The notes under the pieces were generated by a model. It was given only the letters and a program-made list of their open reading frames with translations. It ran no database searches and had not been told where the DNA came from. DNA of 64,000 bases from Coenobita brevimanus (lineage: Eukaryota > Arthropoda > Malacostraca > Decapoda > Coenobitidae): the NCBI GenBank assembly GCA_032717465.1, contig CM064715.1, forward strand, positions 33,356,112 to 33,420,111. Reading direction: 5' to 3'. Each line of letters begins with the position of its first letter. The first letter of the stretch is position 1. Positions 9,855 to 20,079 of the stretch are shown here, in pieces. The translations under genes and the position numbers were made by a program.

Positions 9855-12800
9855 TCACATCACTCTGATCAGTCCGGTCTCTCTCAAGAAAGCCATCAAT
9901 TTATCAGTCATAACAATGTCCCCATCACCCAGGATGGTGGAAAGGGTGAAGGGGACGTCTACTGCACCGCAGTAATTTATAAGTGAAGCACGTTCACGAA
10001 TAAATCGCCGACAGCGCAGGATGATATGACTGATAGATAACACCGCATTACAGATGTCCCAGTGCGGTGGGAAGCGTCTTTCCATATATGGTTTTATGTG
10101 GGTTAAAATGGTGGCATTAAGCCGTAACCGTGCCAACACTTTTTCTTCTAGGCGACTGGGACGGTTGGCAGTGTCCCAGTCGCCCAGGTACGGCTTACAG
10201 GTTGGAATATTTAGTCTGGTCCACTGACCTTGCCACAGAAGATTTATTGATTTCTTTCCGAGAGAGAGACTCGACCGTAGATCACGAGGAACGTCCCAAG
10301 TCTCCTCGAGCTCTACAGCCGACTTTGCAAGTAAGTCAGCCTGCTCATTGCCGTAGATACGACAATGACCAGGCACCCAGATCAGCGTGAATGACTTGTT
10401 GCATGAATGCAACTTATTAACGATGCGGCCCTGGATCTCGTGAGAGTCCGTAGTACAAGATGCAATTGCCTGAAGGGCTGATTTTGAATCTGAAAATATG
10501 ACAAATGAGTCATGTCTAGAATTGAGAGCATAGTCTATGGCTTTGTCAATAGCAAAAGTTCTGAAGTAAACACAGATGTATGAGTCGGCAACCGATACCT
10601 GAGGGCACATTCAGTCGACCACACACTTGCACCCACACATTCACTCGACTTGGAGCCGTCGGTGTACAATTGATGGGACCCCAAGTGACGAACAATGATC
10701 TTACGAAACAAGTGGTGGACCTCCGCCTCCGGCGCCTTGGCCTTTGGTGCTGGGAGCCATGTGACATCGACTGTAAAGCCGGGTGGCTCCCAAGGCGCTA
10801 TATTTTTAAGCACCAACTTGTCACAGTCACTGGGGTCCACATCAAGCTCCTGAGTCAGTAAGTGGAGGCGAGCGGCAAGTGGCTGACGCACCCCCCGCAG
10901 AAGGTGGTGGTATTGACGCAGGGGGGTACAGGCCACATTGCCGATATTACATTTCCTAAATGTCCTTACACCATAGGACAAGGCCAGGTGGTCACGGCGA
11001 ATACGGAGGGGAGGCACATTCGCCTCCACTTCCATACGAGCTACACGGGTACACCGGACAGCTCCAAGACACATTCGCAAACATTTATTCTGCAACACAT
11101 CCAATCCTTTCAGAGTGGCATCGGATGCCGAACCATACACCTGTGCGCCATAGTCTAGCTTCGATCGAATAAGGGACTTATACACCATTAATAAAGATTT
11201 TCTGTCGGCACCCCAGGTAGTACCCACTAGGTACTTGAGGACATTTAACGGTTTATCACAACGAGCAAGCAAAGTATTAACATGAAGTTTAAAATTCATT
11301 CTGCGATCAAAATGTATTCCTAAAAATTTTACAGAGTTTTGAAAAGGTACCGCCTGATTATCCAAAGTTAAGCACAAATTAGGTACGTTACGATTAGTGA
11401 AAACTATAGCGGCACACTTACGGACGGAAAACTTAAATCCCCACTGCAAGGCCCATTGGTGGACGGAGTCAAGGGCTGCTTGAATCCGCCCAGCCGAAAA
11501 TTGTGCATTACGGGAAGAGTGCCATATTGCACAATCGTCAGCATAGAGCGAGTATTTAAGATTCCTCGGGATGGGAGCTGATGACAGAATATCATTGATC
11601 ATAATACTAAATAAGGTAGGACTAAGCACACTTCCCTGCGGCACCCCGTTTTCCTGGATAAATATATCCGATGTTACGTTACGGGGCAATTTGACAGAGA
11701 AAGTTCTGTCCCTTAAGAAATTTGAAATAAAAACAGGCAAATTTCCTCTTAAACCATAAGCATAGAGCTTCATTAGTATACCGTGTCGCCAGGTCATGTC
11801 ATAGGCTTTATGAATGTCCAAGAACACCCCTATCATGAATTCTTTATTGGCAAATGCCTCTGCAATACAATGCTCCAAATTCATTAAATGATCTAGTGAA
11901 CTTCTGTATTTACGGAAGCCACATTGTTGATCATTTAACAAATTCTTCAACTCTAAAACAAAAAGAAGCCTATTGTTAACCATACGTTCCATGACCTTAC
12001 ATAGACAAGAAGTCAACACAATAGGACGAAATGAAGTGGGATTCATAAGACGACCAGCCTCTTTGGGTATCGGTATGACGTGCGCAAAGTGCCATGAGTT
12101 TGGGAACGTTCGAGACGCCCAAATCTCATTGTACAATGCTAACATCTTAATCAGGTTGTCCTGATTAAGATGCTGGATCATACCGTACGTGATGGTGTCT
12201 GGTCCAGGGCTGGTGTCTTTACAGGATTTAAGGGCAAGGAGCAGTTCTTCTAGCGTAAACTCTTGGTTGTACGGGGAGTTTACGTCTTCTGTGGCAAAGT
12301 CTAATATCTGTAGCTCAGCCGTGCGTTTATGATGTTGGAAACGCGGGTCATAATTGGCTGAGCTACTTACGTGAGAAAACTCCTGGCGAGGATGTTAGCA
12401 ACGTCCACGGGCTCGTCATAGATGTTATTATTTACTTGCAAGGTGGTAATGGGGAAATATGGGCCTTTATTATTTAATATTCTTATGGTGGACCAGACTT
12501 TACGTAATGGTGTTGTACGAGTCACCGTGGACACAAAGGACCGCCAGGAGTCACGTTTGGCCCTTCTTATTATTCTCCTTGCCTCAGCCCGTGCCTGTTT
12601 GTATGCAATAAAATTTTCCTCAGTGGGCTGACTATCAAAAATCCTGTATCTCCTATTGCGTTTTCTTAATGCTTGTCGGCAATCCGGCGTCCACCAATGT
12701 GCTCTATGCTTCGCATGAACTGTAGAAGTCTTGGGAATAGCAGCCTCAGCTGCGTGTAATATGGATTGGGTTATATTTTCGACCTTAACATCTATGGTCT

Positions 12801-13538
12801 CCCCAGATATATCTAAATTGGCGATCCTTGAGAAGGATCCCCAACTGCTTTCTTATAGTTAAATTTTGGAGGTGGAGGGTCCGAAATGATGTCGCGTGTA
12901 TAAGAAAGACAGATGGGTAAATGATCACTTCCCAAGGAGTCGTCATAAGGGTCCCACGAGAAATCTTGATGTATACCAGGGGAGGCCAAAGATAAGTCAA
13001 TGGCCGAAAAGTTACCAGTACGATCATCTACACGAGTCGCTCTACCATCGTTCAGAAGACAGAGGTTGGACTGTAGTATTAGGTCGGCTACTTGCTTCCC
13101 ACGACCATCAATCCTCAAGCTACCCCATTGATAGTGATGGGCGTTAAAATCGCCCAACACTAACTTATTTCCAGGCAGATGTTCCACTAGTGAATTTAAA
13201 GCATCACTATCAATGGGGCCATGTGGAGGACAGTACAGAGAGCAAATAGACAGATACGTGTTATTAAATTTTACTCTGCACGCGACAGCTTCCAGAGTAG
13301 AATTTAGAATCACTTCCGTTTGTGGGTGTGATTTGTGTGTGTAAATGGCAACTCCATGACCTTCATATCTTCTATACGAGTGGTAGTGTTTGAACTGTGG
13401 AGGATCAGGATGATCCTCCAGGCGCGTCTCCTGTAAACAAACAACGTCTGGCCTGTGTATAGAAAGCAAGATTGCTATATTTTGTAACTTATTCCCAATA
13501 CCTCTACAATTCCACTGTAATAGGGTGAATGCGGCGGT
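9855..13538 (-). pseudogene. I-like LINE ORF2: endonuclease, RT, RNase H
   Basis: Read right to left. The APE-type endonuclease starts at LLQWNCRGIGNKL (about 13517) and has CLQETRLE, LGDFNAHHYQWG and SDHLPI (to 12813). RT (12181-10535) has NPTSFRPIVLTSCLCKVMERM, QCGFRKYRSSLDHL, the A-motif GVFLDIHKAYDMTW, NGVPQGSVLSPTLF and the catalytic SLYADDCAIWH. RNase H straddles a frameshift near 10600: LYTDGSK (first Asp), then FSDSKSALQAI and WVPGHCRIYGNEQADLLAKSA. The C-terminus is Arg/His-rich (RRFPPHWDICN). The reading is broken at about 12800 (12181-12813 is degenerate) and near 10600. Enzymes for target-primed reverse transcription; this copy is inactive. The endonuclease is in the ORF1 frame, separated only by one TAA. 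Confidence 0.88.
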
Positions 13539-14870
13539 TTAAGATTTTCGTTGGGGGCCAGGGTGCTTCGTCTTTTTTTGTCGCCCGCCAGAAGGCGAGC
13601 GACTATCGGGGGACCTATCCCGGTGCTTGTTCATAGAAACCTCCATATTATCGTCAATTAAGAGGTTCCCAGACTCCCCCGAGGAAGAGCTAACCTTCCT
13701 CTCCCTCGCTGGAGTGGGAACTGGAAGAACGTGAGGACGAGACTGTTTTGTGAGGGTGGTCAGATTAATCTTATCAGACTTGTCGGGCTTCGATTTTTGC
13801 CGCACCGACTGCGAAGGAGCAGCGGCAGCCTGAGAGTAAGAAGTGGCGACAGGGATGTCTGTAAGAGAGTTGGAACGTACAGGGGGTCTAGACTTAGAGG
13901 TAGGGCATGTGGCATGTGGAGCGAAGGTAAGGTCAGTCTGTGTCTCCACAGTGCAGATCACGGGACGGGACACAACCGCCGATGCATAGGAGACATTAGG
14001 CTTGGGAGTTGCATGCAACTCCTTCACCTTCTTCCTAGCATCGTAAAAGGATATGCCCTCAGTCGCTTTCACTGTGCAGACCTCTTTCTCCTCCTTCCAC
14101 TTGGGACAAACCCTCGAGGAAGTGGAGTGAGCATCCTTACAGTGAAAGCAGCACTCAGTCTCGGATGTACAGTTGTCAGCAGAGTGACCTACAGCCGCAC
14201 ACTTGCCACACACGATGTTGGAAGCCCGACAAGCCTTTTCATGATGTCCATAGAGCTGACATTTTGAACAACGAAGGGGATTCGGGATGTACGGTCTTAC
14301 ATTTACAATTTCATATCCTACTTTGACATTTGTAGGTAGCAAAACTTTGCCAAAAGTGAGGATAACTGTGGCTGTCTTCGTCCTTACACCTTCCTGATAA
14401 CGAGTGATGAATTTGGCATCAATTACATCCTGATGAGCAAGTTCCTGTATGATTTCTTCCTCACTCATCACCATGAGATCCCTGCAAGTGATAACACCCT
14501 TGCAGGAATTCATGGATGTTGGGATCTTGGCCTCGATATCATGACAGTGAAACTTACGCAGCTTTAGCAAGTCTTTCACCTGAGCAGAATTGAATGTCTT
14601 TACTAGGAGGTCTCCATTTCCAAGTTTTTTAACTTGTTCCACCTCTCCCGCACAGTGGTCAATCACCTTCTTAACAATGAAGGGATTGAGTCTGGACAGG
14701 GGAGTAGAACCTAGCGCATGAAGAGTTACAAAGGTCGCGTTATTTACAGGGATGTCAAGCGGGGAACGAGTCTGGCGTCCGTCAGTCTGGGGCCGGTCAG
14801 TAACGGTAGGAGTGTCGTCAGGGCTACCTATCCCCCTGAAGGGGGAGGAGGCAGTAGGGGGGTCCATCAT
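13539..14870 (-). CDS. I-like LINE ORF1, nucleic-acid-binding gag-like protein
   Basis: An intact frame of about 443 codons. The open frame begins upstream with a GTG at 14879, but the first ATG is at 14870 (MMDPPTASSPFRG). The middle part has an RRM-like alpha/beta segment, then three knuckles in tandem: CSKCQLYGHHEKAC, CGKCAAVGHSADNC and CFHCKDAHSTSSRVC, the arrangement of I- and Jockey-group ORF1 proteins. The C-terminus is Ser/Pro/Lys-rich. The product should bind LINE RNA and form the RNP. It is the only uninterrupted long element gene here, suggesting a fairly recent insertion. It ends at TAA (13539-13541), with the ORF2 endonuclease following in the same frame. Confidence 0.88.
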   Translation of the reverse strand: MMDPPTASSPFRGIGSPDDTPTVTDRPQTDGRQTRSPLDIPVNNATFVTLHALGSTPLSRLNPFIVKKVIDHCAGEVEQVKKLGNGDLLVKTFNSAQVKDLLKLRKFHCHDIEAKIPTSMNSCKGVITCRDLMVMSEEEIIQELAHQDVIDAKFITRYQEGVRTKTATVILTFGKVLLPTNVKVGYEIVNVRPYIPNPLRCSKCQLYGHHEKACRASNIVCGKCAAVGHSADNCTSETECCFHCKDAHSTSSRVCPKWKEEKEVCTVKATEGISFYDARKKVKELHATPKPNVSYASAVVSRPVICTVETQTDLTFAPHATCPTSKSRPPVRSNSLTDIPVATSYSQAAAAPSQSVRQKSKPDKSDKINLTTLTKQSRPHVLPVPTPARERKVSSSSGESGNLLIDDNMEVSMNKHRDRSPDSRSPSGGRQKKTKHPGPQRKS

Positions 14871-15269
14871 AGCTACCACTTCCCCCGTAAGGGGGAAGTG
14901 GGAAGAAAGAGAAAAACAACCAAGGGATAAATTGCCCGGGGAAAAAACACCTAGTCTGAGATTACCCTCTCAAACCACTCTCGGGAGGACGCGCCCGTGT
15001 ATAACTCACACCCCAGAGCGATCAGTGGGGGGTACACTCCAGAGGTGAGTAAGCAAAGGCAATCTCAGGAAACAGATATAGACACTTACTATATCTACTA
15101 AGGCCAGGGAGGAAAATGAGATCTAGCTAACCTAACTTTATTGAAAAACGCCCTAGTGGCGAGGAAAACAAAAAGCTAAGGCCGGTGAGGCAACCCTGCA
15201 GCTAGACGAGAGCTCAGAAACACGTCCTCACTCTTCGCAACCATCCATCAAAGTCCCCACCCCTAGCTC
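14871..15269 (-). promoter_or_regulatory. 5' UTR of the I-like LINE with hairpins near the ORF1 start
   Basis: About 400 bp before ORF1. A perfect 11-bp inverted repeat with a GTAA loop, CCACTTCCCCC/GGGGGAAGTGG, lies at 14876-14901, just upstream of the first ATG. A smaller CCCCCTGAAGGGGG hairpin lies just inside ORF1 (about 14832-14845). I-group LINEs usually have internal promoters here; none is provable by eye. The element's 5' end at 15269 is set by the target-site duplication. Confidence 0.6.
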
Positions 15270-15280
15270 GACGCACATAA

Positions 15281-15990
15281 AGTGTTCCCTGTCCTTATAT
15301 AAGCTGGGAGAACTGATCCGAATGCGTTCGAGGATGTTAACTTCCGGTTACAGCTTTCACGTTAACAAGTATGTCTCACATTACCCTTTCAGGAATTGAC
15401 TTCTTTAGAGCTTATCGTATCTCACCAAGATTACACGGCGATGAAGAAAATTTGAGTAGTATCGAGAATGATCACATCACTTAATATTAAGTCTTCATAA
15501 TGATGTTCGGATGCTATTTCACCAGTTAACCAACTTGGTAATGCACAATGATCGATGTTTCGAGGTAACTAAATATATAGAATATTATGGACTGTTTCTC
15601 CCCCTCTGGCACTCTCTCAATTAACATTTCTAACACTAAAATGAACTGAGACCGAAAGATATCATTGAATTAACTCAAGTAAGAGGTTATGAAGATTGAG
15701 CCAATTTAAATGTTCGTCAAACTCCGCTACCAGCGTATTTTATGGAGGATGGGGGGAGGAAGTGTATGGAGGGGAGGAGGGAGTGTGGTCGGCTGATGTA
15801 ATAATGCGAACTACATAATACATATATGTTCACTTCTAACTTATTACTATGATACGAAAAATCATTCTTATTATAAACATATAATACACTTATGCTAGAT
15901 TATAATTATTCACATTTATACTAAATTGTTCTTAATTACTAAATTACAACTATCTTACATCTAAGTTACACTTATATCTTAACCTAACTT
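15281..15990 (-). promoter_or_regulatory. Probable U3/promoter part of the element 2 LTR
   Basis: A TATA-like CTTATATAAG (about 15295-15304) reads on either strand and lies about 15-25 bases outside the I-like LINE target-site duplication. Removing the LINE would join it to 8954 and then to the leader and gag of element 2, as expected for an LTR promoter. No reading frame here. 15840-15990 is AT-rich with no recognisable content. LTR edges not found. Confidence 0.35.
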
Positions 15991-16009
15991 ACTGGCACGA
16001 CACCTGTAC

Positions 16010-16310
16010 TAGTTCTTTGAGTTCCTTCTGTCATTCATTCAGTGCCTGTAGTTGTTCCCCGTTTGCCTTGAATAGTACACCTTGTGCCTGTACTAGTTCT
16101 TTGAGTTCTTTTGTTTGTGCCTGTAACAGTTCTTTGATTTCGTTCCTGACTTCTTTCTGTTCTTGGCTTTGGGCCTGTAATTGGGCACTATGTGCTTGTA
16201 TGAGCTTCACAATTGTCGACAAGGAAATTTCCTCCTCCTGCCCAGCTCGAGACCTTGTCTGCACACCTCCTGCTTCCATGTCAAATGTTTGACTCATTGC
16301 AGCACAAATC
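16010..16310 (-). pseudogene. 5' gag fragment of Gypsy-type element 3
   Basis: From MSQTFDMEAGG the minus strand encodes a Gln/Glu/Lys heptad-rich coiled coil with repeats of LQAQ, KELLQAQTKELKEL and VQAQG, a typical gag N-terminus of some Gypsy-group elements. The frame ends at 16031; similar codons run on to about 16005 and then stop, so the rest of the element is missing. It begins about 25 bases after the primer binding site. Confidence 0.65.
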
Positions 16311-16325
16311 CCACTCCTGACACCA
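16309..16325 (-). other. Primer binding site, element 3
   Basis: The minus strand reads TGGTGTCAGGAGTGGG one base after the LTR end ...CGTAACA. This sequence, complementary to a tRNA 3' end, is a well-known primer site form in Gypsy-group elements. Confidence 0.7.
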
Positions 16326-16326
16326 G

Positions 16327-16920
16327 TGTTACGTCCTTGTCCCACACTGCCACAGGCTCCAACAGCAGTAGTCCAGTATAGGAAGGACGTTGCCCGGCGA
16401 GTTGTTATTCCCATGGTCAGACTTTAGGTGTACAGTACACAAGATCAGCTGAGACGAAAATAAACGCTGGCTTCTTAAAGTTCACTGTCTTTATTTGCCA
16501 AATAATGCCACTTAATGCTTTCCAACTTCACTTCACTGTTCTGACAAGCACTGGAGCTACACAGACTTTACTAACTGCTGTTACACTTAATGATGACAAC
16601 ACTTCACTTTTATTACACTTAATGCTTGACAACACTTCACAGTTATTACACTTAATGTTCGGCAACATTTCACTGTTTTCTCGAGTAACAATGATATACA
16701 AACTTCAGTAACACGTCACTGTTTGCACTGTTTTCACAAGCACCAAAAATATACAATCTTCAGTAATACTGCACTGACACTGCACTACACTCAAACTGAA
16801 CCAAAACTGACTGAACTTCATTGAAACTGAACTGAAAACCAACTGAACTCGTTCTAGCCTCTTATCCATCCTTATATAAGCTTGCATTGTACTAGAAACC
16901 TCTACATTTTTCCATATTTC
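16327..16920 (-). repeat. LTR of element 3 (outer edge uncertain)
   Basis: The inner edge TGTTACGTCC (plus strand) is fixed by the primer site. A TATA-like CTTATATAAG at about 16872-16882 is a plausible LTR promoter on the minus strand, so U3 extends right of it. Within it, 16575-16680 has about three copies of a 36-38-bp unit built on TTACACTTAATG and CAACACTTCAC. The outer end was not identified; 16920 is a guess. Confidence 0.5.
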
Positions 16921-17160
16921 TGGTGTATTCTAGAGAGAGAGCACAGTTACCAACTCGGAAACAGCCCAAAATATGCCAGTGTTGTCTTAACATTACATAA
17001 CACTCTAAATCATTTACCATGCGAACTTAAATTTCATAATTTAACAAGCAATCAATTAATAAAACATTATAAAGAAAAAGCAGAAAAATTTATGGATAAC
17101 TTACGAAACAACTACGCTCACAAACAGCAGGCAAACTGGCAACTCAGACTCGTACCAGAA

Positions 17161-17244
17161 CTATGGTCGTACCATTCTAAAGTGGCGGTTTGGGTGGGGC
17201 ACCAACCCCTGTACAGTTCTGTCACGTTTTCCATACTCGCGATG

Positions 17245-17292
<48 letters not shown>

Positions 17293-17808
17293 GGGGGGAG
17301 ATGTGCGTCACCCTAGGGAATTTTGTTTCTTTTATGTGTCTTATAAACTTGTGCTTTCATTTCTTTATTTTGTTTTTTATTATATTATTGTTTTACATAT
17401 GGCGCCAGACGACCTCGGTGTTGCGGCGCCTTGATTTGTTTTCATTCAATCATTCTCGCCCTCCTGCCTTCCCTCCCTTCATCTTTCCCTCAGCTTGGCA
17501 ATGCACTCAACACTGTCCCTTGCCTGCCTTCTCTCTCTCTCTCTCTCTCACTCCTTGGGGAGATGTGCTTCACCCTTGGGAATTTTGTTTCTTTTATGAG
17601 TGACTTATAAACTTGTGCTTTCATTTCTTTATTTTGTTTTTATTATATCTAATTATATTTAAAAGTATTATTGTTTTACATATGGCGCGAGATGACCTCG
17701 CTGTTGTGGCGCCATTATTTGTTTTCATTCAATCACTCTCTCCCTCCTTCGTTCCCTCCCTTCCTCCATCTCACTCAGCTGCATTCAACACTGCCCCTGG
17801 TCTGCCTT

Positions 17809-17842
<34 letters not shown>

Positions 17843-18293
17843 CCTCTCGCCTGTGGTATTTTAGGATACATTTTGGTTATTTTCTTTTACGTTATAATGT
17901 ATATACTGTAAATTTGGCTTTATTTCCACACCACCCAGGTGTCCCCAAACAGGCCTATTCCTCTATCCCTCGGGTCGGGCTGGGTGTGTGTGAGTGTTGC
18001 CGCTCACGAGGGTTTTAATGTATATATTTTTTTTACTAAGAAATTGGCATATTTTTTCTTATATTCCTGCACATTATCTTGTAATCATAATTGTGACATT
18101 ATTACCCTCCCCAGAAATACGGTAACAGCCAATAAAAGTGACTACATTTTTTTAAGCAACACTGTAAAATAATTATGCCACGTTTCTGTATTGCCGTATA
18201 AATATTTTACGCATAATAAGTTTACTGTTCTTTCATATATTATAATACACACGTTACCATTATATTCTTATGTGTTTATCTTACTGTGATGCC

Positions 18294-18368
<75 letters not shown>

Positions 18369-18459
18369 CTGTTCACATAGCGGGTATGGAACACGTGGCA
18401 CCACTGTACAGAGGTTGGTGCCCCACCCAAACCGCCACTTAAGAATGGTACCACCATAG
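17161..18459. mobile_element. Element with ~89-bp inverted ends filled with simple repeats
   Basis: 17161-17246 and 18371-18459 are inverted copies (both ends start CTATGGT, share GTGGCGGTTTGGGTGGGGC and CCTGTACAG), roughly 85% identical by eye. Inside are two direct ~285-bp repeats (about 17246-17528 and 17529-17812), each a (CT)n run, GGGGAGATGTGC, AATTTTGTTTCTTTTATG, and ACATATGGCGC with an imperfect GGCGC palindrome. A third (CT)n follows at about 17809-17847, and a 69-bp (TA)n (18297-18365) ends beside the right inverted repeat. No transposase and no clear target duplication. Open frames here are repeat artefacts. Confidence 0.6.
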
Positions 18460-19210
18460 CTACCGTAAACACCAGGAAACGTTTAGAAAAATCTCGGCTA
18501 CCTACTGGCAAAGCTCACTTCTTAACAGTACATCAATTTACTTAAATGCTTCCCCTATTAACTGGTGCTGTATGCTCTTATTTTTAGTATAGTATGTTGT
18601 CATATTATTTTCTTATCATTCACTTACATCAATCAGTGTTGTTTTATTTAAATTGTCTTCTATTAATCTCTCCATCTATAGCACCTCAGGAGACATCTTA
18701 TTTACCAAAGTGGAGACAAAATGTAACCAAGCGGATTTTTGTTGCTTCGTCGTCATGACTCAGACACTGCCAGAATGTCATATACTGGCTATGGCCGGCT
18801 GCTTCTTGCTAATCTGCTGAGGTGCACACAGTATAGTCATAACATTGGGTAACAAACAAAGGAACCTCTTTTACCTTTTCCCTGGAAGATTTTATGAGAG
18901 AGAGAGATCGACTAGACTCCTGGGGTGTAACACAACTCTATCCCAGTAAAGCATCCAGAAGTAATGTGGTGTTTTTGAGAAAAGTCTGAAATCCTGATGA
19001 TACATCTACAGACCTATATCTCACAAATCAAGTGCATCAGAAGATATGAAAACTCTGAAAACCCCTACGGAAAAAAGTCACATATTATTTTGATTAATTC
19101 ATTTCAAATGGGCAAGGCCTCCCCATATTTTTTATTGAAAAGAGTCTTTGACAGGTTACTTGATGTTATTCCTAAATTCACACTCAGACACCCATTTACA
19201 AAGTCTAATA
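18460..19210. other. No gene seen
   Basis: A 750-bp gap with stop codons in all frames and no recognisable repeat. It begins with degenerate sequence and runs to the truncation point of the next LINE. Confidence 0.5.
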
Positions 19211-19214
19211 TCTC

Positions 19215-20075
19215 TACCTCTCAACTCAGTACAGCCATCTCCATAAATCAAGACCTATCGACGATCAGTGAATGGGGACAAAACAACCTCGTCTCATTAA
19301 ATGCTAGTAAAACTAAATACATACAATTTACTAATGGACAGATATTGCCAGATTCGTATATTACCTTCAATACTACTAATATTCCCATCTGCACAAGTAC
19401 TGAAATTCTCGGCGCCTCACTTAACAGTGCCCTCAGCTGGACCTCTCATGTTAGATCACTTGCTAAAACCACCTCAAAGAAACTTGGACTAATGTACAGA
19501 GTCCGTAACTTCTTCACTTACGAGCAGTTAGCTGTGATTTATAAGAGTCATGTGCACTTTCAGCTTGAATATTGCTCACCCTTGTGGAATGGATGTGGAG
19601 AGGCTGCATTAAAACAATTAGACAAAATTCAAAACAAGGCTGTTAGAATTATTAACAACCCTGCCATTACAAATAAATTACCTTCTCTACAAGTAAGAAG
19701 GAATGTTGCCTCCCTTGCATTATTTTACAGATATTTTCATGGCAAATGCTCAGACGAAGTTGCGTCCATGGTGCCACCACTCCATGCCTTCCCTCGTGCT
19801 ACACGGGTATCTGGTAGCGCTCATGACTGGAATGTCACTCAGCTATATTGCAGAACTTCTGCCTATCAGAATTCTTTCATTCCCCGTACTGCATCTCTTT
19901 GGAACTCGCTTCCCCAGAATTGTTTCCCTCCAAATTTCAACCTACAGCTGTTCAAGTCTAACTGTTACAGATATTTTATGAACAGAGGTCACCAGTAATC
20001 TGGTGTATGGATTTTTTTTTTTTTTAATTTGTTTTTCCTTCCTCTGTTCTGTTATTCAAAAAAAAAAAAAAAAAA
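19215..20075 (+). pseudogene. 3' part of a Jockey/CR1-type LINE (LINE B)
   Basis: The frame ends at 19998. From about 19215 it encodes the post-catalytic part of a LINE RT: ISEWGQNNLVSLNASKTKYI (the region after YADD), ILGASLNSALSWTSHVRS, KKLGLMYRVRNFFT, LEYCSPLWNG and the C-terminal FIPRTASLWNSLP motif. The 3' UTR is about 60 bp, with a 17-base poly(A) at 20059-20075. It shares architecture with LINE A but is a different family. The 5' truncation falls after the catalytic aspartates. The open frame before 19215 looks unrelated. Confidence 0.8.
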
Positions 20076-20079
20076 TTAT

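Larger units (their letters stand above)
8955..15280 (-). mobile_element. I-like non-LTR retrotransposon bounded by an 11-bp TSD
   Basis: The element body is 8966-15269. The sequence GACGCACATAA occurs exactly at 8955-8965, against the poly(T), and at 15270-15280, an 11-bp perfect target-site duplication. Minus-strand order is: 5' UTR, ORF1 with CCHC knuckles, ORF2 (endonuclease, RT, RNase H), long 3' UTR with tandem hairpin units and microsatellites, terminal hairpin, and a 24-base poly(A). An RNase H domain after RT places it with I-group LINEs (I/Nimb/Ingi-like); a finer call needs a tree. It is full length in structure but ORF2 is frameshifted. It inserted just downstream of a TATA-like motif in what is probably the element 2 LTR. 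Confidence 0.85.

Noticed and set aside
17190..18018. Ser/Leu-rich plus-strand open frames
   Set aside because: They come from (CT)n microsatellites inside the inverted-end element.
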